The position numbers and the translations under genes are program-made. Shown one piece after another: positions 33,603 through 42,545 of a stretch of DNA of 48,190 nt (the stretch's first letter is position 1; every line of letters starts with the position of its first letter). Source of the DNA: Caproiciproducens sp. MSJ-32 (GTDB taxonomy: Bacteria; Bacillota; Clostridia; Clostridiales; Clostridiaceae); the NCBI RefSeq assembly GCF_018918055.1, contig NZ_JAHLPS010000027.1, forward strand, positions 1 to 48,190, written 5' to 3'. Below the pieces are notes generated by a model. That model made no database searches. It saw nothing but the letters and a program-made list of their open reading frames with translations, and was not told the DNA's origin.

Positions 33603-33633
33603 AATTAATTAAGAAATATTTATAAAATTACAT

Positions 33634-33667
33634 AAAAAAAGAAGTACAAATTAGTACTTCTTTTTTT
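33634..33667. terminator. Bidirectional terminator between an acidic protein gene and tRNA-Leu
   Basis: AAAAAAAGAAGTAC (33634-33647) pairs with GTACTTCTTTTTTT (33654-33667). The symmetry gives a T-run on both strands, so it ends the plus-strand gene and the minus-strand tRNA. Confidence 0.85.
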
Positions 33668-33749
33668 GGTGCCGGCAGTGGGACTCGAACCCACATGGTT
33701 TCCCGCATGATTTTGAGTCATGTGCGTCTGCCAGTTCCGCCATGCCGGC
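33667..33749 (-). tRNA. tRNA-Leu (anticodon CAA)
   Basis: Read on the minus strand, the RNA begins GCCGGCATGGCGGAACTGGC and ends TGCCGGCACCA with CCA encoded. The acceptor stem GCCGGCA/TGCCGGC, the D arm, an anticodon stem CATGA/TCATG with loop CTCAAAA (anticodon CAA at 33715-33713, reading UUG), a variable arm and the T arm TGTGGGTTCGAGTCCCAC are all present. The long variable arm is as expected for leucine. Confidence 0.95.
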
Positions 33750-33799
33750 GAGAACAAATAAATTATAGCAAAAAATTTAATAACTGGCAAGAAAAATAT

Positions 33800-33838
33800 A
33801 AATAAAATATTTAAATAAAATATTTAAATAAAATATTT
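33800..33838. repeat. Three perfect tandem copies of a 13-bp AT unit
   Basis: AAATAAAATATTT at 33800-33812, 33813-33825 and 33826-33838, between the tRNA and the gene at 33984. Phased A/T tracts of this kind bend DNA and could be an upstream promoter (UP-like) region for the tRNA reading left, or simple slippage. Confidence 0.8.
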
Positions 33839-33983
33839 TTCTGATTTAAGTTTTATATGAATATATAATAAGGTATTTATAAACTTAAAAAAAAATATTC
33901 ATTATCTCATATTGAAATGATAAGTGGCTATGATATAATATGAATATAATTTAAGTTATGAGGAAACAAAAGGATGGGTTAAT

Positions 33984-34277
33984 ATGAACAATAGATTAAA
34001 AACAATATTATATATAATGAGTGGAATAGTAATAACATGGATAATATTGAGTTTAGCAATTAAGATTTTTATATGGCTGCTGCCATTTATATTGGTCTTG
34101 TATGCAGTCTTTATAATAAGAGGATATATTAATAATAAAAAAAGGAATAAAGCATCAAATGAAATTAAGTATAATTCAAGGGAGGATAACATAGACTTTG
34201 TTGAAACTTATTCAAATTTAGTAGACGACTCAACTGTTGAAGTCATTGAGGTTGAATATACTGATATTGATAAATAG
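33984..34277 (+). CDS. Small two-helix membrane protein, unknown
   Basis: A 97-residue protein. Hydrophobic segments at ~9-27 and ~30-47 (IMSGIVITWIILSLAIKIFIWLLPFILVLYAVFII) with little between them, probably two helices, then a charged cytoplasmic tail with a basic KKRNK stretch and an acidic end. I recognise no family. Preceded by AAGGATGGG. A good terminator follows at 34304. No adjacent partner gene. Confidence 0.7.
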   Translation: MNNRLKTILYIMSGIVITWIILSLAIKIFIWLLPFILVLYAVFIIRGYINNKKRNKASNEIKYNSREDNIDFVETYSNLVDDSTVEVIEVEYTDIDK

Positions 34278-34303
34278 TGTTATATATAGTTAAAATGAAT
34301 AGG

Positions 34304-34327
34304 GAGGCTTTATAAAGCCTCTTTTTT
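34304..34327 (+). terminator. Terminator after the small membrane protein gene
   Basis: GAGGCTTTATAAAGCCTC is a perfect palindrome followed by TTTTTT. Confidence 0.85.
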
Positions 34328-34406
34328 AAAAAATATGAAAGATTGTTGTAATAATCCTTCATTTATTATATAATAAACTTAAAAAATTATAGAATGGGGG
34401 CAAAAA

Positions 34407-35615
34407 ATGAATAAAATAAAAATGAAAACGCCATTAGTTGAAATGGATGGAGATGAAATGACAAGAATTCTTTGGGGGATGATTAAGGAGGAATTGTTAA
34501 AACCTTTTATTGATCTTAAGACTGAATATTATGATTTAGGCCTTGAACATAGAAATGAAACTGAAGATAAAGTTACTATTGAAGCTGCAGAAGCAATAAA
34601 AAAATATGGGGTAGGTGTAAAATGTGCAACAATAACTCCTAATGCTGCAAGAGTCAAAGAATATAATTTAAAAGAAATGTGGAAAAGTCCTAATGGAACT
34701 ATTAGGGCAATTTTAGATGGTACGGTTTTTAGGGCACCAATTATAGTAAAATCTATAAAACCATATGTAAAGGGTTGGGAAAAGCCTATTACTATAGCTA
34801 GACATGCTTATGGAGATGTATATAAAGATATAGAAATGAAAATACCTGGAAAGGGAAAAGTAGAATTAGTTTATACTGACGAAAATGGTAATGAAACTAA
34901 GGAATTAGTTCATAACTTTAATGAAGCTGGAATAGTATTAGGAATGCATAATTTAAATAAGTCAATAGAAAGTTTTGCAAGAAGTTGTTTTAATTATGCT
35001 TTAGATACAAAACAAGATTTATGGTTTGCTACAAAAGATACAATCTCAAAAAAATATGATCATACTTTTAAGGATATTTTCCAAGAAATATATGATAACG
35101 AATATAAAGAAAAATTTGAAGAGGCCAATATAGAATATTTTTATACTTTAATAGATGATGCAGTGGCAAGAGTTATAAAGTCAAAGGGTGGATATATCTG
35201 GGCTTGTAAAAATTATGATGGAGATGTAATGAGTGACATGATTGCAACAGTCTTTGGTTCTCTCGCAATGATGACTTCAGTTTTAGTGTCTCCAGAAGGT
35301 TATTATGAATACGAAGCTGCTCATGGAACAGTGCAAAGACACTATTATAGATATTTAGAAGGTAAGGAAACTTCTACAAATTCTGTAGCAACCATTTTTG
35401 CTTGGACAGGAGCTTTAAGAAAAAGAGGGGAATTAGACAAGCTGGAAGATTTAGTTGAATTTGCTAATAAGTTAGAAGAAGCTACCATACAAACTATAGA
35501 TGAAGGTTACATGACTAAGGATTTAGCTATGATTTCAGATTTTGATAATATTACTGTTACAAATTCAGAAGAGTTTATTAAAGAAATAAGAAAAAGATTA
35601 GAAAAGAAAATGTAG
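34407..35615 (+). CDS. icd: NADP-dependent isocitrate dehydrogenase
   Basis: A 402-residue enzyme oxidising isocitrate to 2-oxoglutarate and CO2, making NADPH and the precursor for glutamate. Segments include [17 protein letters not shown] at 7-23, [64 protein letters not shown] and [12 protein letters not shown]. The sequence is of the type II homodimeric class more familiar from eukaryotic enzymes, not the E. coli type. No citrate synthase or aconitase gene is near. GGGGGCAAAAAATG gives the start, and a terminator follows. Confidence 0.93.
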   Translation: MNKIKMKTPLVEMDGDEMTRILWGMIKEELLKPFIDLKTEYYDLGLEHRNETEDKVTIEAAEAIKKYGVGVKCATITPNAARVKEYNLKEMWKSPNGTIRAILDGTVFRAPIIVKSIKPYVKGWEKPITIARHAYGDVYKDIEMKIPGKGKVELVYTDENGNETKELVHNFNEAGIVLGMHNLNKSIESFARSCFNYALDTKQDLWFATKDTISKKYDHTFKDIFQEIYDNEYKEKFEEANIEYFYTLIDDAVARVIKSKGGYIWACKNYDGDVMSDMIATVFGSLAMMTSVLVSPEGYYEYEAAHGTVQRHYYRYLEGKETSTNSVATIFAWTGALRKRGELDKLEDLVEFANKLEEATIQTIDEGYMTKDLAMISDFDNITVTNSEEFIKEIRKRLEKKM

Positions 35616-35661
35616 ATAAAAAAGATAGGATATAATTAATATAAATATAGAATTTTTTTAT

Positions 35662-35690
35662 AAAGAAGAGTTGGCATGCTCTTCTTTTTT
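35662..35690 (+). terminator. Terminator after icd
   Basis: AAAGAAGAG (35662-35670) pairs with CTCTTCTTT (35679-35687), then T. Confidence 0.85.
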
Positions 35691-35815
35691 GTAGTTTTTA
35701 CTTATATTTTAAATATTGCTTAGCTTATTTCTTATGTAAATGTTATAATTTATATAGTTACAGAGCTTATAATTTTTTAGTATAAATATAATAGAATGTT
35801 AAAGGGGAGAAGAAT

Positions 35816-36244
35816 ATGAAAGGCTATAGCAGCAAAATCCTAATAGATTATCCAATTGAAAAGGTATTTAAAGTTTTTATTGATATAAATAAAAGAGAAA
35901 TGCCTAGATTTAATAAGAAAAATCCAACTGAAACCTCCTATTCAAAAGTTATAAAACAGGTGGGAAAAACAAAAATTGAAATGATAACAAAAGTTACAGG
36001 ATATGAAAAAGATAATTTATATGAGGTTACAAGCACTGTGGATGGAGATACGTATATTTCAAGGTATGAATTTAAAAAGATAAATGATGATAAGACAGAA
36101 ATAACTTTGACAGAAAGGCAAAATACAGGTTTAATTTCAAAAATATATATTATGTTTAAGGGTATTACAGCTAAAAATAAATTAAAAAGAAAATTAGAAA
36201 AAATAAAAGAGGGGATAGAAAGGGAAATAAGTAGAAGGAGATAG
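35816..36244 (+). CDS. SRPBCC-like (START-fold) small protein
   Basis: A 142-residue protein resembling SRPBCC/polyketide-cyclase-type lipid-binding folds: an IDYPIEKVFKVFIDINK start, a DNLYEVTSTVDGDTYISRYEFK beta region and a C-terminal long helix with many lysine and arginine residues (KNKLKRKLEKIKEGIEREISRRR). It may belong to the DUF3284 group, but this is a tentative match. There is no membrane segment. It is convergent with the M29 aminopeptidase over a palindromic repeat. Start after GGGGAGAAG. Confidence 0.65.
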   Translation: MKGYSSKILIDYPIEKVFKVFIDINKREMPRFNKKNPTETSYSKVIKQVGKTKIEMITKVTGYEKDNLYEVTSTVDGDTYISRYEFKKINDDKTEITLTERQNTGLISKIYIMFKGITAKNKLKRKLEKIKEGIEREISRRR

Positions 36245-36250
36245 AATATA

Positions 36251-36366
36251 GGACAATGGACAATTGAGGATAAAAACAATAGGAGATTTCTGAACTTATA
36301 TTTCTTGATTCAGAACTGCTTAACTATTCCTCAATTGTCAACTGTTAATAGTCCATTATCAATTGA
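36251..36366. repeat. Palindromic intergenic element
   Basis: Nested inverted repeats in a gap between convergent genes: GACAATTGAGGA (36259-36270) matches the complement of TCCTCAATTGTC (36328-36339), and inside it TTCTGAA (36288-36294) matches TTCAGAA (36309-36315). GGACAATGGA at the left and GTCCATT at the right extend the symmetry. Base composition and the CAATTG-type arms suggest a small dispersed palindromic repeat or MITE-like remnant rather than a plain terminator. Confidence 0.6.
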
Positions 36367-37599
36367 CTAAATTGCCCAATTTCCATTTAAAAAGATTTGA
36401 ATTTTTTCTCCATCCTTATTTATTCCAGTAATATTTAAGTCTTCAGTTCCTATCATAAAATCTTCATGAATAATAGAATCATTAGCACCCTTTGATAACA
36501 ATTCCTCTTTTGTCATATTTTCTCCATTTTCAATGTTGATAGGATATGCAGCTCCAAAGGCTAAGTGACAGGATGCATTTTCGTCAAATAAGGTATTATA
36601 GAAAATTATATTTGATTTTGATATTGGAGAATCATAAGGTACAAGGGCAACCTCTCCTAGGTAACTAGCACCTTCATCAGTTTCTAACATTTTTTTTAGG
36701 GTATCATAGCCTTCTTCAGCAGAAAAATCAACAACCTTACCATTTTTAAAAGTTAACTTAAAATTATTTATAATGTTACCACCATATATTAGGGGTTTAG
36801 AAGAGACTACAGTACCATTTACAGCATCTCTTTTTGGCATTGTGAATACTTCTTCAGTAGGCATATTGGCATTAAATTCTAAGCCGTTATAACAATATTC
36901 TGAACCTCCACTCCAAATATGATCAGCAGGTAATTCTATAGTAAGGTCGGTACCTTTATTATTGGTATAATGAAGACTTTTAAATTTTTGATAATTTAAG
37001 AAGTTTAATTTTTCATGGAGTTTAGAATTATGTTCATCCCATGCTTTTATTGGATCTTCTTCATAGAGTCTAACAACTTTAAATATTTGATCCCATAATT
37101 TATTAACAGCCTCATCAGCAGAAGCGTTATTAAATACTTTTTTAGCCCATTTTTCAGTAGGAACTGATACAACTGTCCAACGTATTTTATTAGACATTGA
37201 AAGTTCATAATATTCCTTTAAGGCTTTTGAACGGGCTTGTTGATAAGCAGATACCTTTTCAGCAGGCACACCTTTATAGGCATCTGGGTCAGAAGCTGAT
37301 ATCGATATTACACAGCAGCCTTCTTTAGCATATTTATTGTAAGATTCTGAAAACCACTCAGGTATATTTGATAAAGTTTCAATAGAGGCATTTTCTAATG
37401 TAAGTCTTTGTATAACTTGATCAGAATAACGCACTATAACTTCCTTTGCCCCTTCTTTATAGGCTTCTTCAGTAATTACCCTTGCAAATTCATAGCATTC
37501 AATAGGAGTATTTATCATAAGTACTTGATCTTTTTGAAGATTAACTCCTTTTTTTACAGCTAGTGATGCATATTTTTTTAGCATATTTTTAATATCCAT
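36367..37599 (-). CDS. M29 family aminopeptidase (AmpS/PepS type)
   Basis: A 410-residue cobalt/zinc-type aminopeptidase of family M29. Characteristic segments are seen: TEEVFTMPKRDAVNGTVVSSKPL, DFSAEEGYDTLKKMLETDEGASYLGEVALVP, FYNTLFDENASCHLAFGAAYP and HEDFMIGTEDLNITG, which supply the Glu/His/Asp metal ligands. The start ATG at 37599 is served by GAGGTGA; a GTG at 37608 would precede it. These enzymes trim basic or small N-terminal residues in the cytoplasm. Divergent from polA. Confidence 0.9.
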   Translation of the reverse strand: MDIKNMLKKYASLAVKKGVNLQKDQVLMINTPIECYEFARVITEEAYKEGAKEVIVRYSDQVIQRLTLENASIETLSNIPEWFSESYNKYAKEGCCVISISASDPDAYKGVPAEKVSAYQQARSKALKEYYELSMSNKIRWTVVSVPTEKWAKKVFNNASADEAVNKLWDQIFKVVRLYEEDPIKAWDEHNSKLHEKLNFLNYQKFKSLHYTNNKGTDLTIELPADHIWSGGSEYCYNGLEFNANMPTEEVFTMPKRDAVNGTVVSSKPLIYGGNIINNFKLTFKNGKVVDFSAEEGYDTLKKMLETDEGASYLGEVALVPYDSPISKSNIIFYNTLFDENASCHLAFGAAYPINIENGENMTKEELLSKGANDSIIHEDFMIGTEDLNITGINKDGEKIQIFLNGNWAI

Positions 37600-37670
37600 A
37601 TAAATCACCTCATTTTATCATTTATTAATATTTTTACATATTGCAATAAAATAGTCTAGTAGAAAATGCT

Positions 37671-37687
37671 AAGGTATAATTTACCTT
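37671..37687. promoter_or_regulatory. Inverted repeat AAGGTA-N5-TACCTT
   Basis: AAGGTA and TACCTT half-sites, spacer TAATT, in the 300-base divergent region between the M29 aminopeptidase and polA. Possible operator; no T-run. The rest of this gap is AT-rich, with a -10-like TATAAT near 37837. Confidence 0.35.
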
Positions 37688-37877
37688 GAGATTAAGAATA
37701 ATTATTAATATAATAAATTGAGAAGTTTACAGTAAATCGTTAAAAGTTAAAGTCAAAGCAGTATTTAAAATCAGGGTATTAAAATATAGAATATTTTTAG
37801 TTAAAGAATTATAAAATATTAATTTTTATTTAATGTTATAATATAAAGAAAGATAGTATAATTGAAATATTAAAACA

Positions 37878-37894
37878 TTAAGGATATTCCTTAA
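37878..37894. promoter_or_regulatory. 17-bp palindrome directly before the polA ribosome site
   Basis: TTAAGGA-TAT-TCCTTAA is perfect and ends four bases before GGAGGG of polA. It can form a hairpin in the leader RNA or bind a dimer. Confidence 0.45.
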
Positions 37895-37907
37895 TTTGGA
37901 GGGAAAG

Positions 37908-40517
37908 ATGGAAAGATTATTAATTTTAGATACTAATTCATTATTAAATAGAGCTTTTTATGCTATACCAGATTTAACAACATCTGAGGGTATTCATACA
38001 AATGCAGTTTATGGATTTTCTAATATGCTTTTAAAAATGAAGGAGGAATTAAAACCTGATTATATAGTAGCGGCTTTTGATAGAAAAGCTCCAACCTTTA
38101 GGCATTTAGAATATAAGGATTACAAAGCTGGAAGAAAGAAAATGCCAGAGGAACTTGTAGAGCAATTTCCTATAGTAAAAGAGTTATTAAATTTACTTTC
38201 GATTAATATTTATGAAATAGATGGTTTTGAAGCAGATGATATAATAGGTTCCCTAGCAAAATTTGCGGAAAAAAATGGAATAGAGGTTTATATAGTAACA
38301 GGAGATAGAGATGCTCTTCAATTAGCTTCAAAAAATATTAATGTTGTAATTACAAAGAAGGGAGTTACAGAAACAGCTATATATAATGAAGAAAAATTCA
38401 TTGAGGACTTTGGGGTAACTCCAACACAATTTATTGATGTTAAGGGATTAATGGGGGATAAATCAGACAATATTCCGGGAGTACCAGGAGTAGGAGAAAA
38501 GACTGCATATAAGTTGATTCAAACCTATGGTTCTATTGAAGGAGTATTAAATAATATTGATAATATATCAGGGAAAAAGATTAGGGAAAATCTTGAAACT
38601 TATAGGGAACAAGCAATTTTTAGTAAAAAATTAGCTACAATAATGATTGATGTTCCAATAGAATTTGATTTAGAAGAAATAAAAAATAAAGATAGCTATA
38701 ATCTTGAAGGATTAAGAAAATTTATTTATAAATATCAATTAAAATCATTATTAAAAAGAATTCCAGAAGTGGAAGAAGGGAAAAATGAAGCAAATGAAAA
38801 TATAGAAGTAAAGGAAATTGATAATTATGAAGGTTTTATGGAAATTGAGAAGAATTTAGAAGGAAGCTGTTATATTATTTACAACGCTCTAAATAAAGAA
38901 AGATATTCTAAAATTGAATTAGAAAAATTATATATAAAAAATAAAAATAAGGTATATTTAATAAATTTTAAATATATATTTCAAGGAAATAGTTCTATAG
39001 TAGATATATTAAAATCTATTATGGAAAATGAAAATTTAATAAAAATAATTCATGATGGAAAAGCTTTAGTAACTATATTAAATAAGCTAGATATAAAGAT
39101 TAAGAATTTTAAATTTGATACTGCTATTGCTGCTTATTTAATTGATTCAGCAAAATCATCTTATGATCTTTCTACTTTGATAAGTGAGTATTTACTTGAA
39201 GAAATATCAGGAAATGAAGAGAATCAAAAAATAAAAAGCTGTTTTAAATTAGATAAAGTTTATAAAGTTTTAGAAGAAAAAATAAGGGAAGAGAATATGG
39301 AAGATCTTTATTATAAGATTGAGCACCCATTAATATTTGTTCTTTCTTCTATGGAATCTATAGGATTTAATGTAAATAAAGAAAAATTAAATGAACTTGC
39401 AATTAAATTTAAAGAAGAAATTTATAAAACAGAAAAGGAAATCTTTGCTTTAGCTGAAGAAGAATTTAATATAAATTCTCCAAAGCAGTTGGGAAAAATA
39501 TTATTTGAAAAGCTAGATCTGCCTGTTATTAAGAAAACAAAAACAGGTTACTCCACTAATGCTGATGTTCTTGAAAAGCTGCAAGATAAGCATGAAATAA
39601 TACCTAAAATAACATATTATAGGCAAATTACAAAATTAAATTCAACTTATGTTGAAGGTCTAAAAAATGTTATTGATGAAGATGGTCATATTCATTCAAG
39701 TTTTAATCAAACTGTTACTACAACAGGCAGACTATCTAGTACAGAACCAAATCTCCAAAATATTCCAATAAAATATGAAATGGGTAGAGAAATAAGAAAG
39801 GTATTTATTCCAAATGAAAAGGGAGATTTATTGTTATCTTGTGACTATTCCCAAATTGAGCTTAGAGTTTTAGCTCATATGGCAAATGATGAAAATATGA
39901 TAGATGGTTTTAAGCATCATAGTGATATTCATAGAAAAACGGCATCAGAAGTGTTTAAAGTTCCAATTGAAGAAGTAACGCCATTAATGAGAAGTAGAGC
40001 TAAGGCAGTAAATTTTGGTATTGTTTATGGAATAAGTGATTTTAGTCTTGCCCAAGATTTAAATATAACAAAAAAAGAAGCAAGTAAATATATGGATATA
40101 TATTTTGATAGATATCCTAAAATTAAAGAATATCTTGATAATACAATTAAAGAAGTAAAAGAAAAAGGATATGCATTAACCATATTAAATAGAAGAAGAG
40201 CAATACCAGAATTAAAATCTTCAAATAAAATTGTAAAGGCTTTGGGAGAAAGGCTTGCTATGAATGCACCAATTCAAGGAAGTGCAGCAGATATTATTAA
40301 GTTAGCTATGGTCAATGTTTATAATAAAATAGAAGAAATGAATTTAAAAAGCAGAATTATATTACAGGTTCATGATGAACTTATTTTAAATGTAAAAAGA
40401 GATGAACTTGATACTATAAAAACTTTAGTAAAAGAGGAAATGGAAAATGTGCTAGAGCTTAGAGTGCCATTAGAAGTTGATACAAATATAGGTGAAACTT
40501 GGTATGATGCGAAGTAG
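37908..40517 (+). CDS. polA: DNA polymerase I, proofreading domain degenerate
   Basis: An 869-residue family A polymerase for repair and Okazaki-fragment maturation. Residues 1-~290 are the 5'-3' exonuclease (LILDTNSLLNRAFYA, FEADDIIGS, VTGDRDALQL, KGLMGDKSDNIPGVPGVGEKTA). The middle (~300-470) keeps the fold but lacks the DxE residues of 3'-5' exonuclease motif I, as in Bacillus Pol I, so no proofreading is expected. The polymerase part has motif A CDYSQIELRVLAH with Asp646, RSRAKAVNFGIVYG and motif C VHDEL with Asp823. The start ATG 37908 follows TGGAGGGAAAG; an in-frame TTG at 37896 overlaps the site. coaE follows 15 bases later. Confidence 0.96.
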   Translation: MERLLILDTNSLLNRAFYAIPDLTTSEGIHTNAVYGFSNMLLKMKEELKPDYIVAAFDRKAPTFRHLEYKDYKAGRKKMPEELVEQFPIVKELLNLLSINIYEIDGFEADDIIGSLAKFAEKNGIEVYIVTGDRDALQLASKNINVVITKKGVTETAIYNEEKFIEDFGVTPTQFIDVKGLMGDKSDNIPGVPGVGEKTAYKLIQTYGSIEGVLNNIDNISGKKIRENLETYREQAIFSKKLATIMIDVPIEFDLEEIKNKDSYNLEGLRKFIYKYQLKSLLKRIPEVEEGKNEANENIEVKEIDNYEGFMEIEKNLEGSCYIIYNALNKERYSKIELEKLYIKNKNKVYLINFKYIFQGNSSIVDILKSIMENENLIKIIHDGKALVTILNKLDIKIKNFKFDTAIAAYLIDSAKSSYDLSTLISEYLLEEISGNEENQKIKSCFKLDKVYKVLEEKIREENMEDLYYKIEHPLIFVLSSMESIGFNVNKEKLNELAIKFKEEIYKTEKEIFALAEEEFNINSPKQLGKILFEKLDLPVIKKTKTGYSTNADVLEKLQDKHEIIPKITYYRQITKLNSTYVEGLKNVIDEDGHIHSSFNQTVTTTGRLSSTEPNLQNIPIKYEMGREIRKVFIPNEKGDLLLSCDYSQIELRVLAHMANDENMIDGFKHHSDIHRKTASEVFKVPIEEVTPLMRSRAKAVNFGIVYGISDFSLAQDLNITKKEASKYMDIYFDRYPKIKEYLDNTIKEVKEKGYALTILNRRRAIPELKSSNKIVKALGERLAMNAPIQGSAADIIKLAMVNVYNKIEEMNLKSRIILQVHDELILNVKRDELDTIKTLVKEEMENVLELRVPLEVDTNIGETWYDAK

Positions 40518-40532
40518 GAGGTATTTACTTAA

Positions 40533-41129
40533 ATGATTAAAATTGGGCTAACAGGAGGAATTGGATCAGGTAAGAGTACAGTATCTAAGATGTTTCAAGA
40601 AAAGGGAATTAAAGTGATAGACGCAGATCTAATTGCTAGAGAAGTGCTTGTAAAATATCCAGAAATACTTGATAGAATAAGAATTGATTTTGGGGAAGCC
40701 TTTTTTGACTGGAAGGGAGAGTTTAGGAGAAAAGAATTTGGAAATCATATTTTTAGATTTCCAAAGCAAAGAAAAAAATATGAAGATATAATAATTCCTT
40801 ATATTAAAAAGGAAATTTATAATGAATTAGAAAAATATGAAAAATCTAATGAAAAAATAGTAATATTAGATGCGCCTACTTTAATAGAAAATAATCTTCA
40901 TAAGGATATGGATTTTGTTATTTTAGTATGGGTAGATAATAACACTCAAATAATGAGAATAAAAAATAGAGATAAATTATCAAGGGAAGATATATTAAAC
41001 AGAATTAATTCGCAAATTTCTTTAGATAGAAAAAAGGATTATGCTAATATAAGAATTGTTAATAGTAAGGAAATTTTAAAAACAAAGGCGCAAGTTGATA
41101 AAATATCAGATTTTTTAAATATAATTTAA
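40533..41129 (+). CDS. coaE: Dephospho-CoA kinase
   Basis: A 198-residue P-loop kinase adding the 3' phosphate to dephospho-CoA, the last step of coenzyme A synthesis. Seen: GLTGGIGSGKSTVSK at 5-19, VIDADLIAREV near 32-42, and ILDAPTLIEN near 107-116. The gene has the frequent polA-coaE neighbourhood and is preceded by AGGAGG. Confidence 0.94.
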   Translation: MIKIGLTGGIGSGKSTVSKMFQEKGIKVIDADLIAREVLVKYPEILDRIRIDFGEAFFDWKGEFRRKEFGNHIFRFPKQRKKYEDIIIPYIKKEIYNELEKYEKSNEKIVILDAPTLIENNLHKDMDFVILVWVDNNTQIMRIKNRDKLSREDILNRINSQISLDRKKDYANIRIVNSKEILKTKAQVDKISDFLNII

Positions 41130-41143
41130 AGTAAGGAGTTGCA

Positions 41144-41689
41144 ATGAAATTTAGACGAGTATTAACAATTCTTATATTAATTTTAGTTGGATATTTTAGT
41201 ACTATATTTATTATGAAAAATTATATATTTCCTTATAAGTATTCAACATATATAGAAAAGTATAGTGAGGAATTTAATGTGGATCCTTACTTAGTTTTAG
41301 CCGTTATAAAAGCAGAAAGTAATTTTAATGAAAAAGCTGAATCCAAAAAAGGAGCTAAAGGTTTGATGCAAATAATGGATAGTACAGGAGAATGGGCAGC
41401 CAAAGAATTAGGAATAAATTATTTTTTACCTTCTATGCTTTTTGATGAGGAATTAAATATAAAGATGGGATGTTGGTATTTAGCCAATTTGGAGGACGAA
41501 TTTGGAAGTATTGATTTAATAATAGCAGCTTATAATGGCGGAAGCGGAAATGTAAATAAGTGGCTAAATGATGAAGATTTCTCTTCGGATGGAGAAAGCC
41601 TTGATTATATTCCTTTTAATGAGACTAAGAAATATGTAGATAGAGTTAAGGTATACTATAACATATATAAATATCTTTATGAAAAATAA
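41144..41689 (+). CDS. Membrane-anchored lytic transglycosylase (SLT domain)
   Basis: A 181-residue wall hydrolase. A hydrophobic N-terminal anchor (~6-24) is followed by a single SLT/lysozyme-like domain: VDPYLVLAVIKAESNFNEKA with catalytic Glu58, AKGLMQIMDSTGEWAA, and IIAAYNGGSGNVNKWL. It cleaves glycan strands with formation of 1,6-anhydro-muramic acid on the outer side of the membrane. Third gene of the polA-coaE operon, with AAGGAG at its start. Confidence 0.9.
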   Translation: MKFRRVLTILILILVGYFSTIFIMKNYIFPYKYSTYIEKYSEEFNVDPYLVLAVIKAESNFNEKAESKKGAKGLMQIMDSTGEWAAKELGINYFLPSMLFDEELNIKMGCWYLANLEDEFGSIDLIIAAYNGGSGNVNKWLNDEDFSSDGESLDYIPFNETKKYVDRVKVYYNIYKYLYEK

Positions 41690-41714
41690 AAAATATTAAA
41701 TAGAATTTTTATTG

Positions 41715-41806
41715 AATAGGTATCAGAGAATATTTCTTGGATAATAGAGTTTTGTGATTAAATGATATTGCCAATATCTAAGTTCTGATACCTATTATTT
41801 TTTTAT
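41715..41806. terminator. Long hairpin terminator between convergent operons
   Basis: AATAGGTATCAGA (41715-41727) pairs perfectly with TCTGATACCTATT (41784-41796), followed by ATTTTTTTA. The 56-base loop has a further CTTGGATA/TATCTAAG pairing. It closes the polA operon; the minus-strand flavin reductase gene may also use it. Confidence 0.75.
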
Positions 41807-41811
41807 ATAAG

Positions 41812-42396
41812 TTATTTTGTATATTTTTTACTCTTTTTCTTTACAGAATAGCCAAAAGAGCCTAGGGCTTTTTGATTAATACCAAAGTATTCACCGTGAT
41901 TATAGCAAATTAAGTTAGCCTTATTAAAGCAGATCCTACCTTTTTCATCTATTATAGTTTCATCTACTTTTATATTAATAACATCTAATAAGAATAAATG
42001 GTGGCTTCCAAGAGGGATAATTTCTTTAACTTTACATTCTAAAGCAACAGGAGATAATTCTAGTGAAGGAGTTTCAATGGAAGCTCCCTTATTTAATTTA
42101 TAGCCGAAATGCTTTATTTTATCAATTTTCCTTCCTGAAGTAACTCCGCAGTAGTCTAGAAATTTAACCATATTTCTTGTTGGAAGATTAATAACACATT
42201 CTCCACTTTCTTTTATATACTCGTAGGAAAGACGTTCTGGTCTAATACCCACTGCAATAATTGGTGGTTTTGTACATACAGTACTTATCCAGCCTACAGT
42301 AAAAGCATTTACTTTGTTTTCCTTATTTTTACTAGTAATAAGTACAACTGGAGTAGGGTTTAGCATAACACTACCTTTAAAATTAAGTTTTTTCAT
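41812..42396 (-). CDS. Flavin reductase-like FMN-binding protein
   Basis: A 194-residue split-barrel flavoprotein: VMLNPTPVVLITSKNKENKVNAFTVGWIS at ~10-38 (FMN-phosphate binding), CTKPPIIAVGIRPERLS, ECVINLP and VALECKVKEIIPLGSHHLFLLDV. Members reduce or bind FMN, or are parts of oxygen-sensitive redox reactions; the electron partner is unknown. ATG at 42396 is used because AAAGGAG lies eight bases away, rather than the nearer ATG at 42402. Single gene. Confidence 0.85.
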   Translation of the reverse strand: MKKLNFKGSVMLNPTPVVLITSKNKENKVNAFTVGWISTVCTKPPIIAVGIRPERLSYEYIKESGECVINLPTRNMVKFLDYCGVTSGRKIDKIKHFGYKLNKGASIETPSLELSPVALECKVKEIIPLGSHHLFLLDVINIKVDETIIDEKGRICFNKANLICYNHGEYFGINQKALGSFGYSVKKKSKKYTK

Positions 42397-42443
42397 AAAC
42401 ATTTCTCCTTTATTATGTATCATATTGGATTATAACACAAAAA

Positions 42444-42475
42444 TGCTGATTCGCAACATGAGTTACGAATCAGCA
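42444..42475 (-). terminator. Terminator of the murT-gatD-dacA operon
   Basis: TGCTGATTCG (42444-42453) pairs with CGAATCAGCA (42466-42475), with TTTTT on the minus strand after it. It is 70 bases beyond the dacA stop and just upstream of the flavin reductase gene. Confidence 0.8.
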
Positions 42476-42545
42476 AAAATAACAGTTTAGCTTTTCAGCT
42501 TTGTAAAAATAATTCTAAATTTTATATTTTGAATTATAAAGGATT

